Part shown: one piece after another, positions 10,601 through 18,543 of the stretch
How the letters are laid out: every line of letters starts with the position of its first letter
Position numbering within the stretch: the stretch's first letter is position 1
NCBI GenBank assembly: GCA_022747635.1
Contig: JAKTNV010000614.1
Span: 1-64,000, forward strand
Source of the DNA: Hetaerina americana
Lineage: Eukaryota > Arthropoda > Insecta > Odonata > Calopterygidae
DNA: 64,000 nt
Direction of reading: 5' to 3'
Program-made: the position numbers and the translations under genes
The notes under the pieces: generated by a model
What the model saw: the letters and a program-made list of their open reading frames with translations, nothing else
What the model was told of the DNA's origin: nothing
Databases searched by the model: none

Positions 10601-11630
10601 AGTCACCGATCACGGGGGGCGGTTCCGGCTCCGGGTGTTCGGCCGGTTCAGCTGCTCTTGGTACGGAAATTTGCACCTCGGTCACGTTGGGCGGCGTTGC
10701 GCATCTAGCAGTCTCCTCGATTGCCTCCTGAAGGGGGACAATCAAGGGGGGAGGTCTTTTATGGGTCGACTTGTGGTTCGCTAATCCACGGCGGGTAGGA
10801 CATGCAAAGGTGCATTGTTCGCACCGATACCGGAATGCCTCAGGTTCTTCCGCTTCCTTGCTGGTACCTCCCTTCAAGCAAGGGTGCGTGGATGGCTTGC
10901 GGCCGATAGTCTTGCCGCAGATGGAGCAGGCGTTGACGGATGTCAGTGTCAGGCCGTGCTGCTCCTTGAGGTGCCTCAGCAGGCTTCTCCTTGTCGCCGT
11001 CCACGCAGAAGCTCGGAATGACGTGGGGCATCCGGGCTCGGTGCAACCTAAGCTATCCGCCACGGGGAAGAAAACCACAAGTTGATTATCGACTCTCTTG
11101 GCCGACACCGTGGTGCCGGTCAGGAGACTCGTCGTGACCCTGTCAGTCGTCTGGGGGACGGGGGCTGTCTGGGGAGAGTCCTGGGAAGGAACCAGCGCTG
11201 GACGTCTGGCCGAGGATGAATCCGGGGGCGTCGTGAAGTCGTCGAGGGATGGGGAGGGAGGAGAGGAAGAGCGGGAGTGAGGGGGGGAATAGGTGACGTC
11301 AGAAAGGGGGGAAAAGGTCTCTAAGGGGATCTTTCGGACGCAAGAAGGAGAAGAAGAAGGAGAAGATACATTAGAATACACTGGTGAGCCATAGCGTACA
11401 AATGGACGGGGACGGCGCGTCCTTAGTGGCGAATCGCATTCGGGCGCGCCGCCGGGTGACCTAGGGGGGGCGGGGGGAGTAGTGGGGGAGCCGGGCGCTG
11501 ATGCCTCGGCTCTCCTCCTTCGCAAAGTACGAGAGGAGGATGGGGGGGCGGAGGTTTTGGCACCCGGTGTTTCCGGGGCTTTTTTCGCGGCCCCCGCCCC
11601 CCCGTTTTTACGGGGGGGACGTGGGGGCAT
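7638..11630 (-). CDS. A1 retrotransposon protein: zinc fingers, reverse transcriptase, restriction-like endonuclease
   Basis: 1,330 residues. The N terminus (1-180) is Ser/Pro/Arg-rich with repeated SP/TP. Three zinc fingers follow: Cx4Cx18Hx4H (C196, C201, H220, H225), Cx2Cx10HxC (C235, C238, H249, C251) and a classical Cx2Cx12Hx3H (C270, C273, H286, H290), probably for DNA target binding. RT motifs are TAPGPDGLTYGDL (538-550), NWRPIAL (596-602), motif A with D668 in AWLDLRNAF, motif B GVKQGCPLSPTIFN (723-736), motif C YADD (767-770) and YRYLGVPFG (838-846). A Cx2Cx8Hx4C knuckle (C1146, C1149, H1158, C1163), RHN (1173-1175) and PD-x14-D (D1212, D1227) with K1246/K1249 form the restriction-like nuclease. 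An in-frame TAA four codons upstream makes this ATG the first. Expected role: nick U2 DNA and prime reverse transcription there. I see no RNase H domain. Confidence 0.95.
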   Translation of the reverse strand: MPPRPPRKNGGAGAAKKAPETPGAKTSAPPSSSRTLRRRRAEASAPGSPTTPPAPPRSPGGAPECDSPLRTRRPRPFVRYGSPVYSNVSSPSSSPSCVRKIPLETFSPLSDVTYSPPHSRSSSPPSPSLDDFTTPPDSSSARRPALVPSQDSPQTAPVPQTTDRVTTSLLTGTTVSAKRVDNQLVVFFPVADSLGCTEPGCPTSFRASAWTATRRSLLRHLKEQHGLTLTSVNACSICGKTIGRKPSTHPCLKGGTSKEAEEPEAFRYRCEQCTFACPTRRGLANHKSTHKRPPPLIVPLQEAIEETARCATPPNVTEVQISVPRAAEPAEHPEPEPPPVIGDFEIPSPPPGNEEHPPPAEAAEDLAAPRPVGPTGGPKEKLWLDRLANTSGQSWEEFEVVVEELVASIQAERKKEAKEADGKEAPRPRNVAHKPPTRRRQVPDYDAKKASDIQKLFRSHPRRAVESILSEKSPYCDIPAEEVEKHFRQIYGDVGIGGFEDTDDESVYRRTTETEKKLLLERVTPEEVTRRMSRTKNTAPGPDGLTYGDLRAVDRHGLILSAIFDRCLKEARTPASWKTSRTVLLHKGGDRRDIGNWRPIALGNTIAKLYAGVLADRILSWAVSGKKMHPAQKGFREFEGCHEHNFTLQTAVDEARRRHSHIALAWLDLRNAFGSIPHQHLQKTLRRMDLPEEMRRTVEELQKGSTVVKTSSGDTGVIDICAGVKQGCPLSPTIFNLGMEPVIRAVAGEAGKSGVVVQGQDIAILAYADDLVLVARDEEHLQRLLTIAGEKATAAGLEFKPSKCATLDLNFSTNQPVQPSQLTIQGSAISSLKDGEAYRYLGVPFGFHVDQTPEEDLVRLGEDVSKIDESLLAPWQKIAATNIFLLPRLEFILRAGNVKKKYLTDIDKKLKACAKGWLHLPKRASPEMVFIGHQHGGAGLLPLSDLTDILTIVQGYRLLHSRDPNVRVLAWGRLREVVRRKLRRPPTTGDLAEYLSGSLRDDFGRESGDFSSLFTQVRSASRRIAARIGLSWRWSDELKEMQISFRDMNDGSEDRPPFIRVPPKAVRQLTGALKVAVRRYYLNKVSAKPDQGKVIRASAKSEASNHFLAGGRYTRFCDWRFIFRARLDLLPLNACRRWETNGDKRCRRCGYAEETLPHVINHCTMHSRTWQRRHNAVQDRLYKALIGRRGKGDDEIRVNKQVPGTDSTLRPDLVITNQADKTVTLIDVAVPFENTDDALLAARTAKEEKYAALAETIRQQGSRTSVAAIVVGSLGTWDPKNDPVLKSLGLPRRYCNTMRRLMVSDVIRWSRDCYVEHITGHRQYEDGSGG

Positions 11631-11954
11631 TGGGGGTTGTTAGCGCATGGGGAGGGGCCGGGGGGCACTCTTCCGCGGTCTTAAGGACCGTGGAAGAAGT
11701 TTAATTAAATCGTTAATTAAATCGTCCTTTTAAGGACGGGAAAAGGAAAAATTGTCCTTTTAAGGGCTATAAAAATTTCTAAGGACATTAACAATGGCCA
11801 AAAGGTAACAACGGGGGTACGGGGGGTCTTTTCCGCGGCCTGAAGGGCCGCGAAATAGAAAATTACAATTTTCAAACTTTTGAAATGCGCGGCGGCGTCC
11901 GCCTGGAGAAAGTTCAGGCGGCCGCCGAGGGTTGGCGCTGAGGGCGCACTACCA

Positions 11955-11980
11955 CGCTTCTCGGCCCTTCTGGGCGGGAC
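11955..11980 (+). other. U2 stem-loop I-like patch (inverted relative to element), A1
   Basis: The plus strand reads CGCTTCTCGGCC, identical to U2 nt 3-14, then continues with weaker similarity to about nt 28 (20 of 26 U2 bases matched with one inserted base). Element RNA is therefore antisense to U2 here. The element is otherwise unrelated to U2. Confidence 0.75.
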
Positions 11981-12310
11981 CGGGAGGAGATTTGAATGTT
12001 TTAGGGAGTTTTCCTGTCGCAACTGTGAAAGATGACGTCTTTCACCGAGTATTGCGATCAGGGGAGGAATGAGTGGTAATTCCGTCGGGCGTGAGGCGCG
12101 CCGAGCGTGAATTTACCAACGGGATGGCGGGAAAAGCGGAAAAACGGGTCTTGGCGAAGCGCGCGCCGTTTGAATCGCCCGCTCTGCGTCGGTCCTTACG
12201 GGACTCGACGGAGGGCGTCCCCTGGTGCCCTGAGGGGGCCGGGGAGGAGGGGGGAGAATTAAATTATTCACCACCGATCGGGCGTGACGCGCCCGCGGAT
12301 CGGGGGAAGC

Positions 12311-12490
12311 GAGGGAAACCTGGTGCACACTACACCGGCCTGGAAGAGGCCTGGCGCTGCACCAGGGGTCGGGGGCGGCTTGGTGCTCAAACTACCGGTC
12401 CAGAAGGGACCCGGCAGTGCACCAGGGGACGGGGGAAACCCGGTGCTTAGGCTGCCGGTCCAGAAGGGATCCGGCAGTGCGCCCGGGGGA
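12311..12490 (-). repeat. Three 60-bp tandem repeats in the A1 5' UTR
   Basis: Units 12311-12370, 12371-12430 and 12431-12490. Each carries GGTGC, ACCGGTCCAGAAGGGAC or a variant, and CCGGCAGTGC or a variant. Each can form a GGTCC/GGACC stem with a CTTCT loop on the element strand. Family B has two units. Confidence 0.85.
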
Positions 12491-12717
12491 GGGGGGCTTT
12501 GAAACGGCGTCGGATCTGAAGGATCCGGTGCCAGCCCGGGGGATATTCGCCCAGAAGGGGCGATTCGGATGATCCGTAGTGGATCCGGGGAGCCCAGAAG
12601 GGGCATTGGGTCCCACGGCCCGCCTTGAGGAGGCAATGGACCGTGGGGCCATTGGGGGAGGGGGGGGAGAAAGAGGGGAAGTGAGCAGAGCAGGCGCCTA
12701 GTGTCCTGTTACCCCTT

Positions 12718-12780
12718 CTCTCTGAGAGTATCCCGGGGGGCTTACCACTGGTGGGGGCCCATCCGGGACTCTTCAGAGAG
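12718..12780 (-). other. Long 5'-proximal hairpin, A1
   Basis: On the element strand CTCTCTGA-AGAGT-CCCGG pairs with CCGGG-AT-ACTCT-CAGAGAG around an inner loop containing a small CCA/TGG stem followed by TAAG. It starts about 78 nt inside the element. The same fold is present in family B. Confidence 0.75.
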
Positions 12781-12791
12781 GCACGGAAACG

Positions 12792-12806
12792 AAAGTGTAG
12801 CTGTTC
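12792..12806 (+). other. U2 branch-point-region-like patch, A1
   Basis: Plus strand AAAGTGTAG followed directly by CTGTTC equals U2 nt 29-37 joined to nt 41-46. Element RNA could thus form 9 bp plus 6 bp with U2, bulging UAU of the branch-point region. It lies 51 nt from the element 5' end. Confidence 0.75.
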
Positions 12807-12857
12807 ATGAAAAAGATCGGGAGGAAAATTTACGTTAAAAAATACAAATCAAAGGAA

Positions 12858-12916
12858 ATTAAGCTGATAAGAACAGATACTACACTTTGATCTTAGCCAT
12901 AAGGCCGAGAAGCGAT
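12858..12916 (-). pseudogene. U2 5' part (nt 1-59), upstream of element A1
   Basis: Retains stem-loop I, GUAGUA and the start of the stem-loop II region, with the normal U2 upstream region to its right. 12858-12878 is the second copy of the target duplication. It would be the leader of an A1 transcript starting at the U2 promoter. Confidence 0.93.
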
Positions 12917-14432
12917 AAGGGAGCCCTTTTCTGCAATATTTACATGTGTAGGGACGACCCCGGAGCACTTGGGGCGGAGGGCGCAGGATTGGCGTAGGCG
13001 CCGCGGGGTGGCATTGGTCGGGGAGAATTCGCGTAGGGTCCTGCGGGGGTGTTTCCGAAGGCTTCCTTGTTTTCCTGCAGCAAGAAAAGTTTTGGGGGGG
13101 CGCGGGGGGCAGGAGGGCCGGAGCAATTGCGTCCCCGGAGTCCGGAGGCGAGACAGTAAATTGCAACGCGGAGTCCTTCGCTAGGTCGTGCCATCTCTGT
13201 GAGCGACACACGAGACGTATTGCAAGCTCTCTCCCCGCTTCCCGGGAAAGGTCGGGCGCAATTTTCAAACATTCCGAAAATGGAGGGGGGCATCCAGGGC
13301 GGTAATAAAGGGCCCTTTTCGCCAGTATTCAGTGGTCGACAGTTTTTCGAAAAACGGGCTTCCTCTTCACTTCACTTCCTGTGTGGTAGAGATTTAAAAT
13401 CGTGTGCTGTTCACTTACTTTGCATTAATCGTCATTAGTAAAAATACGCTTTCCTTATAAATAAATAAATACATAAATTAGGGTTTCTTCAAATATAAAC
13501 AAATTAGGGTTTTCTTCAAATCGGAGAATAGGAATCGAAAAGGCTGTAAAAAAGTGGCGCTTTCAATTGCACAAGATGGAAAACCAGATTTCTCCATTGT
13601 TTATATTTTCCATTTTCTCGAAAAATATCGCGAAAATGGGCATCGATTTCCGCGAAATTCGCAAAAAATTTCTGAAAATTTTTTTGCAAACATTTTTCCA
13701 ATTTTTCCCGAGTGCTCGCGATCGGTCGTTTCCTCCGATGTATTGAGTTTCTTTTCCGTTCAATTTTTTTTCATCAAACACACACTCCTTTTACAAGAAT
13801 TATCTTCGCATAAATTCTGTGGAAAGATTGGTGTTCAAAAACTAAGGTAAAAGAGTGGAACTCACCTATTTCCGCGAGTCGATTCGCGTCGGGTCGTCTT
13901 GAATGACGCTCCTTGCCGGGAGCGCGCGCGCGCCATCTCTTCGGGGGGGAGGTAAACAGCTGGAAGGAAGGGGCGTCACACGCCAAAGTTTGAAACGTGA
14001 TCCGGCGCCTCTCTTCAACAGTTGTCGTCGTCTCCAATGATGGAATACTGAGGAGACAAGACGTTGTTGTTGTTGACGTTGCATTGAAAGCAGAAAAAAT
14101 AATTGCATTATTTTCACAAAATTGTATTTATTGTTACACTTACACTTTAAAGTGACGACGACTCTCTTCAGATGGGATTTTTTTTCTTCCCAAGTTTCTC
14201 TCCTTTTAATAATTCATTCCTTTTAATACTTCGTTGTGCTGCTTCAATTTGGATTACATTACTTTTGCTCCGCTCGCATGGAATAAAATCGCTTCTCTCC
14301 GCGAAAATGCAATTTCGCGAATATTTTTCCAGCCGGATCGCCTGAAATTTGCAAGTGCGAAAATAAATAATTTTCGCGGATCAATTTAAGCTTCAATCTG
14401 TTCTCATCAGCTTTTAAGTGGACCTTTTTAAT

Positions 14433-14583
14433 GATGGGCCGATCCCGACGGTACTGCAATGCCGGGCCAACCCGCGGCAGGGATGGAGTAAACTCCGGGT
14501 ACCCCGCCAATGTCCAAAAATCAGATTAATATTCTGGTCCCGCAATGCGGGACGTATCAGATATTAAGCTGATAAGAACAGAT
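14433..14583 (-). pseudogene. U2 3' part (nt 39-189), downstream of truncated element A2
   Basis: Same breakpoint at nt 39 as at all other insertions, showing that the 3' junction is precise even for a truncated copy. Confidence 0.93.
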
Positions 14584-14664
14584 AAAAATGTTTATTTAAA
14601 ATTCTTTAAATACAGAGTTTAAAATATTCAATTAGCAACTTACATATGTATATTTGATACAAGT

Positions 14665-14691
14665 CCGGCTCCCTCCAAGTGAGGGAGCCGG
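14665..14691 (-). other. Conserved 3' UTR hairpin of A2
   Basis: Same 11-bp stem and CAAGT loop as in A1. Confidence 0.8.
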
Positions 14692-14983
14692 GGAACAAGT
14701 CTTTGCCCTTTTTTTTTTTCAGGGAATGTTTATATGGTTATACTGCTTCTCACACATTTGTTTTTTTTTATATAGTACAGGTAATATGTTCACATTTTGG
14801 GGGGTTTCACTTTAGGGGGGGGTGACACTTGGGGAGCCGTTTATAAACTACGGCATTTTGTCCATTTATACACTATGGCTCATAAAAGAAAGGGGACAGA
14901 AAAAGGTTTTACAAAAGAAGAAGTACGGAAAAAGGAAAAAAAAGGGAAAATGATTTTAATACGACTTCACTTTTGTCTTTATT

Positions 14984-16769
14984 TCAGCCTCCGGAGCCGT
15001 CCTCGTATTGTCGGTGACCCGTGATGTGCTCGACGTAGCAGTCCCGCGACCATCGGATGACGTCGCTCACCATTAGCCGCCGCATGGTGTTGCAGTATCG
15101 TCGAGGTAGGCCCAGGGATTTCAGGACGGGATCGTTCTTCGGGTCCCAAGTCCCCAGGCTTCCCACGACGATGGCGGCGACCGATGTTCTGCTTCCCTGC
15201 TGGCGGATGGTCTCTGCCAGGGCGGCATACTTCTCCTCCTTTGCGGTCCTGGCTGCCAGCAGTGCGTCGTCCGTATTCTCGAATGGGACCGCTACGTCGA
15301 TCAGAGTCACAGTCTTGTCGGCCTGGTTAGTTATAACCAGGTCTGGTCTAAGAGTCGAGTCGGTGCCAGGTACTTGTTTGTTGACTCTGATTTCATCGTC
15401 ACCTTTTCCCCGGCGTCCAATCAGAGCCTTGTAGAGTCGGTCTTGGACAGCGTTATGTCTACGCTGCCACGTCCTTGAATGCATTGTACAGTGGTTAATG
15501 ACATGGGGCAGGGTCTCTTCCGCGTAGCCGCATCGCCGACACCGCTTGTCCCCGTTGGTTTCCCAACGGCGACAGGCATTGAGTGGGAGCAGGTCGAGCC
15601 GAGCCCTAAAGATGAACCTCCAATCACAAAACCTGGTGTACCTCCCTCCTGCCAGGAAGTGATTGGAGGCTTCAGACTTCGCCGAGGCACGAATGACTTT
15701 ACCTTGGTCGGGCTTGGCGCTTACCTTGTTCAGGTAGTAGCGCCGCACCGCGACCTTCAGGGCACCCGTCAGTTGCCTCACGGCCTTCGGGGGAACCCTG
15801 ATGAAAGGTGGTCGATCTTCTGAACCGTCATTCATGTCGCGGAACGAAATCTGCATCTCCTTTAGCTCGTCCGACCATCTCCAACTCAATCCAATGCGCG
15901 CGGCGATACGGCGTGACGCGGAACGAACCTGCGTGAAGAGGGAGCTGAAGTCACCGCTTTCCCTTCCAAAGTCATCCCGCAGACTACCGCTAAGGTACTC
16001 TGCGAGATCACCGGTGGTTGGCGGCCTCCTCAGCTTCCTCCGCACTACCTCCCTCAGGCGACCCCAGGCGAGCACTCTCACGTTGGGGTCACGGGAATGG
16101 AGGAGTCTATAACCCTGTACAATGGTCAAGATGTCGGTCAAGTCAGAAAGAGGGAGAAGACCTGCGCCGCCATGTTGATGGCCAATGAAGACCATCTCAG
16201 GCGATGCCCTTTTGGGCAAATGGAGCCAGCCCTTTGCGCAGGCCTTCAGCTTCTTGTCAATGTCAGTCAGATATTTTTTCTTTACGTTACCAGCCCGCAA
16301 GATGAACTCCAGTCTGGGCAGCAGGAAGATGTTGGTGGCGGCGATCTTCTGCCACGGGGCGAGGAGAGACTCGTCGATCTTGCTGACGTCCTCGCCCAAG
16401 CGCACCAGGTCCTCCTCGGGCGTCTGGTCCACGTGGAAACCGAAGGGGACCCCGAGGTACCGGTACGCCTCGCCGTCCTTCAGACTGGAGATGGCCGATC
16501 CCTGGATGGTTAGCTGGGACGGCTGCACGGGCTGGTTCGTAGAGAAATTTAGGTCCAGCGTGGCGCACTTGCTTGGCTTGAATTCTAATCCTGCTGCTGT
16601 TGCCTTCTCTCCTGCGATGGTCAGCAGGCGCTGCAGGTGCTCCTCGTCTCGGGCCACCAGCACCAAGTCGTCGGCGTATGCCAGGATGGCGATGTCCTGC
16701 CCCTGGACGACGACTCCGGACTTGCCTGCTTCTCCAGCGACCGCCCGTATCACCGGCTCCATCCCCAGA
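14984..16769 (-). pseudogene. Truncated A2 retrotransposon ORF (C-terminal part)
   Basis: Open frame equivalent to about residues 737-1330 of the A protein; the first Met (16762) is residue 739, giving 592 codons. It keeps YADD, the CCHC knuckle and PD-x14-D but lacks the zinc fingers and RT motifs up to and including motif B, so no working RT is expected. The frame has no stops, which suggests a recent insertion. Confidence 0.92.
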
Positions 16770-16838
16770 CGTATCAGATATTAAGCTGATAAGAACAGAT
16801 ACTACACTTTGATCTTAGCCATAAGGCCGAGAAGCGAT
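16768..16838 (-). pseudogene. U2 5' part (nt 1 to about 69-71), upstream of A2
   Basis: About ten bases longer than the 59-nt stubs at full-length insertions; the exact edge is ambiguous by the two shared bases GA. Confidence 0.9.
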
Positions 16839-18354
16839 AAGGGAGCCCTTTTCTGCAATATTTACATGTGTAGGGACGACCCCGGAGCACTTGGGGCGGA
16901 GGGCGCAGGATTGGCGTAGGCGCCGCGGGGTGGCATTGGTCGGGGAGAATTCGCGTAGGGTCCTGCGGGGGTGTTTCCGAAGGCTTCCTTGTTTTCCTGC
17001 AGCAAGAAAAGTTTTGGGGGGGCGCGGGGGGCAGGAGGGCCGGAGCAATTGCGTCCCCGGAGTCCGGAGGCGAGACAGTAAATTGCAACGCGGAGTCCTT
17101 CGCTAGGTCGTGCCATCTCTGTGAGCGACACACGAGACGTATTGCAAGCTCTCTCCCCGCTTCCCGGGAAAGGTCGGGCGCAATTTTCAAACATTCCGAA
17201 AATGGAGGGGGGCATCCAGGGCGGTAATAAAGGGCCCTTTTCGCCAGTATTCAGTGGTCGACAGTTTTTCGAAAAACGGGCTTCCTCTTCACTTCACTTC
17301 CTGTGTGGTAGAGATTTAAAATCGTGTGCTGTTCACTTACTTTGCATTAATCGTCATTAGTAAAAATACGCTTTCCTTATAAATAAATAAATACATAAAT
17401 TAGGGTTTCTTCAAATATAAACAAATTAGGGTTTTCTTCAAATCGGAGAATAGGAATCGAAAAGGCTGTAAAAAAGTGGCGCTTTCAATTGCACAAGATG
17501 GAAAACCAGATTTCTCCATTGTTTATATTTTCCATTTTCTCGAAAAATATCGCGAAAATGGGCATCGATTTCCGCGAAATTCGCAAAAAATTTCTGAAAA
17601 TTTTTTTGCAAACATTTTTCCAATTTTTCCCGAGTGCTCGCGATCGGTCGTTTCCTCCGATGTATTGAGTTTCTTTTCCGTTCAATTTTTTTTCATCAAA
17701 CACACACTCCTTTTACAAGAATTATCTTCGCATAAATTCTGTGGAAAGATTGGTGTTCAAAAACTAAGGTAAAAGAGTGGAACTCACCTATTTCCGCGAG
17801 TCGATTCGCGTCGGGTCGTCTTGAATGACGCTCCTTGCCGGGAGCGCGCGCGCGCCATCTCTTCGGGGGGGAGGTAAACAGCTGGAAGGAAGGGGCGTCA
17901 CACGCCAAAGTTTGAAACGTGATCCGGCGCCTCTCTTCAACAGTTGTCGTCGTCTCCAATGATGGAATACTGAGGAGACAAGACGTTGTTGTTGTTGACG
18001 TTGCATTGAAAGCAGAAAAAATAATTGCATTATTTTCACAAAATTGTATTTATTGTTACACTTACACTTTAAAGTGACGACGACTCTCTTCAGATGGGAT
18101 TTTTTTTCTTCCCAAGTTTCTCTCCTTTTAATAATTCATTCCTTTTAATACTTCGTTGTGCTGCTTCAATTTGGATTACATTACTTTTGCTCCGCTCGCA
18201 TGGAATAAAATCGCTTCTCTCCGCGAAAATGCAATTTCGCGAATATTTTTCCAGCCGGATCGCCTGAAATTTGCAAGTGCGAAAATAAATAATTTTCGCG
18301 GATCAATTTAAGCTTCAATCTGTTCTCATCAGCTTTTAAGTGGACCTTTTTAAT

Positions 18355-18543
18355 GATGGGCCGATCCCGACGGTACTGCAATGCCGGGCCAACCCGCGGC
18401 AGGGATGGAGTAAACTCCGGGTACCCCGCCAATGTCCAAAAATCAGATTAATATTCTGGTCCCGCAATGCGGGACGTATCAGATATTAAGCTGATAAGAA
18501 CAGATACTACACTTTGATCTTAGCCATAAGGCCGAGAAGCGAT
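18355..18543 (-). ncRNA. U2: U2 spliceosomal snRNA, intact copy (locus 7)
   Basis: Uninterrupted U2 between the A2 and B1 loci; same landmarks as copy 1. Confidence 0.95.

Larger units (their letters stand above)
7230..12857 (-). mobile_element. Family A U2-specific non-LTR retrotransposon, copy A1, full length (Utopia-like)
   Basis: A 5,628-bp element in the same orientation as the U2 gene it splits. The 3' end (plus 7230) abuts U2 nt 39 and the 5' end (12857) abuts U2 nt 59, so U2 nt 39-59 is duplicated (7209-7229 and 12858-12878). It has a 1,227-nt structured 5' UTR, one ORF of 1,330 codons and a 408-nt 3' UTR ending AATAAACATTTTT with no poly(A) tail. RT plus a restriction-like endonuclease and a fixed multicopy RNA-gene target are typical of the R2/NeSL/Utopia type. 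Utopia is the published U2-specific lineage with such an endonuclease and includes wasp families. That name is by inference from domains and target, not by a search. The element presumably uses the U2 promoter by co-transcription. Confidence 0.93.
11631..12857 (-). other. A1 5' UTR: GC-rich, hairpin-dense leader with U2-complementary patches
   Basis: 1,227 nt with no credible ORF. Stem-loops include 11670-11696 (11 bp), about 11830-11850 (CGCGGCC/GGCCGCG), 12025-12045 (8 bp) and the long hairpin 12718-12780. Several have homologues in family B with compensatory changes. Three 60-bp tandem repeats lie at 12311-12490. Two stretches match the U2 snRNA sense sequence on the plus strand, so element RNA is complementary to U2: 11955-11980 and 12792-12806. 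A long structured leader suits cap-independent translation or RNP assembly, but that is inference. Confidence 0.8.
14584..16769 (-). mobile_element. Family A element, copy A2, 5'-truncated
   Basis: About 2,186 bp: the full 3' UTR plus the 3' part of the ORF, cut at the codons just before residue 739. The 5' junction is not at U2 nt 59 as in full-length copies but at about nt 69-71, with two shared bases (GA) at the join, so the flanking duplication is 31-33 bp. This is the usual outcome of incomplete reverse transcription joined through microhomology. Homopolymer lengths in its 3' UTR (T11, T9, A8) differ from A1/A3 (T9, T13, A14) and A4 (T11, T15, A9), so it is an independent insertion. Confidence 0.92.

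Noticed and set aside
12073..12450. Plus-strand open frames over the 60-bp repeats (also 25 kb, 35 kb, 42 kb and 51 kb)
   Set aside because: Translate as Gly/Arg/Pro repeats of a structured UTR; the period is a multiple of three, which keeps them open by default.
12718..12780. Hammerhead ribozyme suggested by CTGAAGA on the element strand
   Set aside because: The required GAAA core and stem III are not at the right place; the paired strand explains the sequence as a simple hairpin.
7230..12857. Keno-type (apurinic-endonuclease) U2 element
   Set aside because: A C-terminal restriction-like nuclease is visible and no N-terminal apurinic endonuclease domain is present.
7230..12857. R2 rDNA element
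   Set aside because: Flanks are U2 snRNA, not 28S rRNA; no rRNA sequence is in the window.
12840..12916. HDV-like ribozyme at the U2/element junction, as in R2
   Set aside because: The element 5' end is AT-rich and I could not build the nested P1-P4 pairing there.
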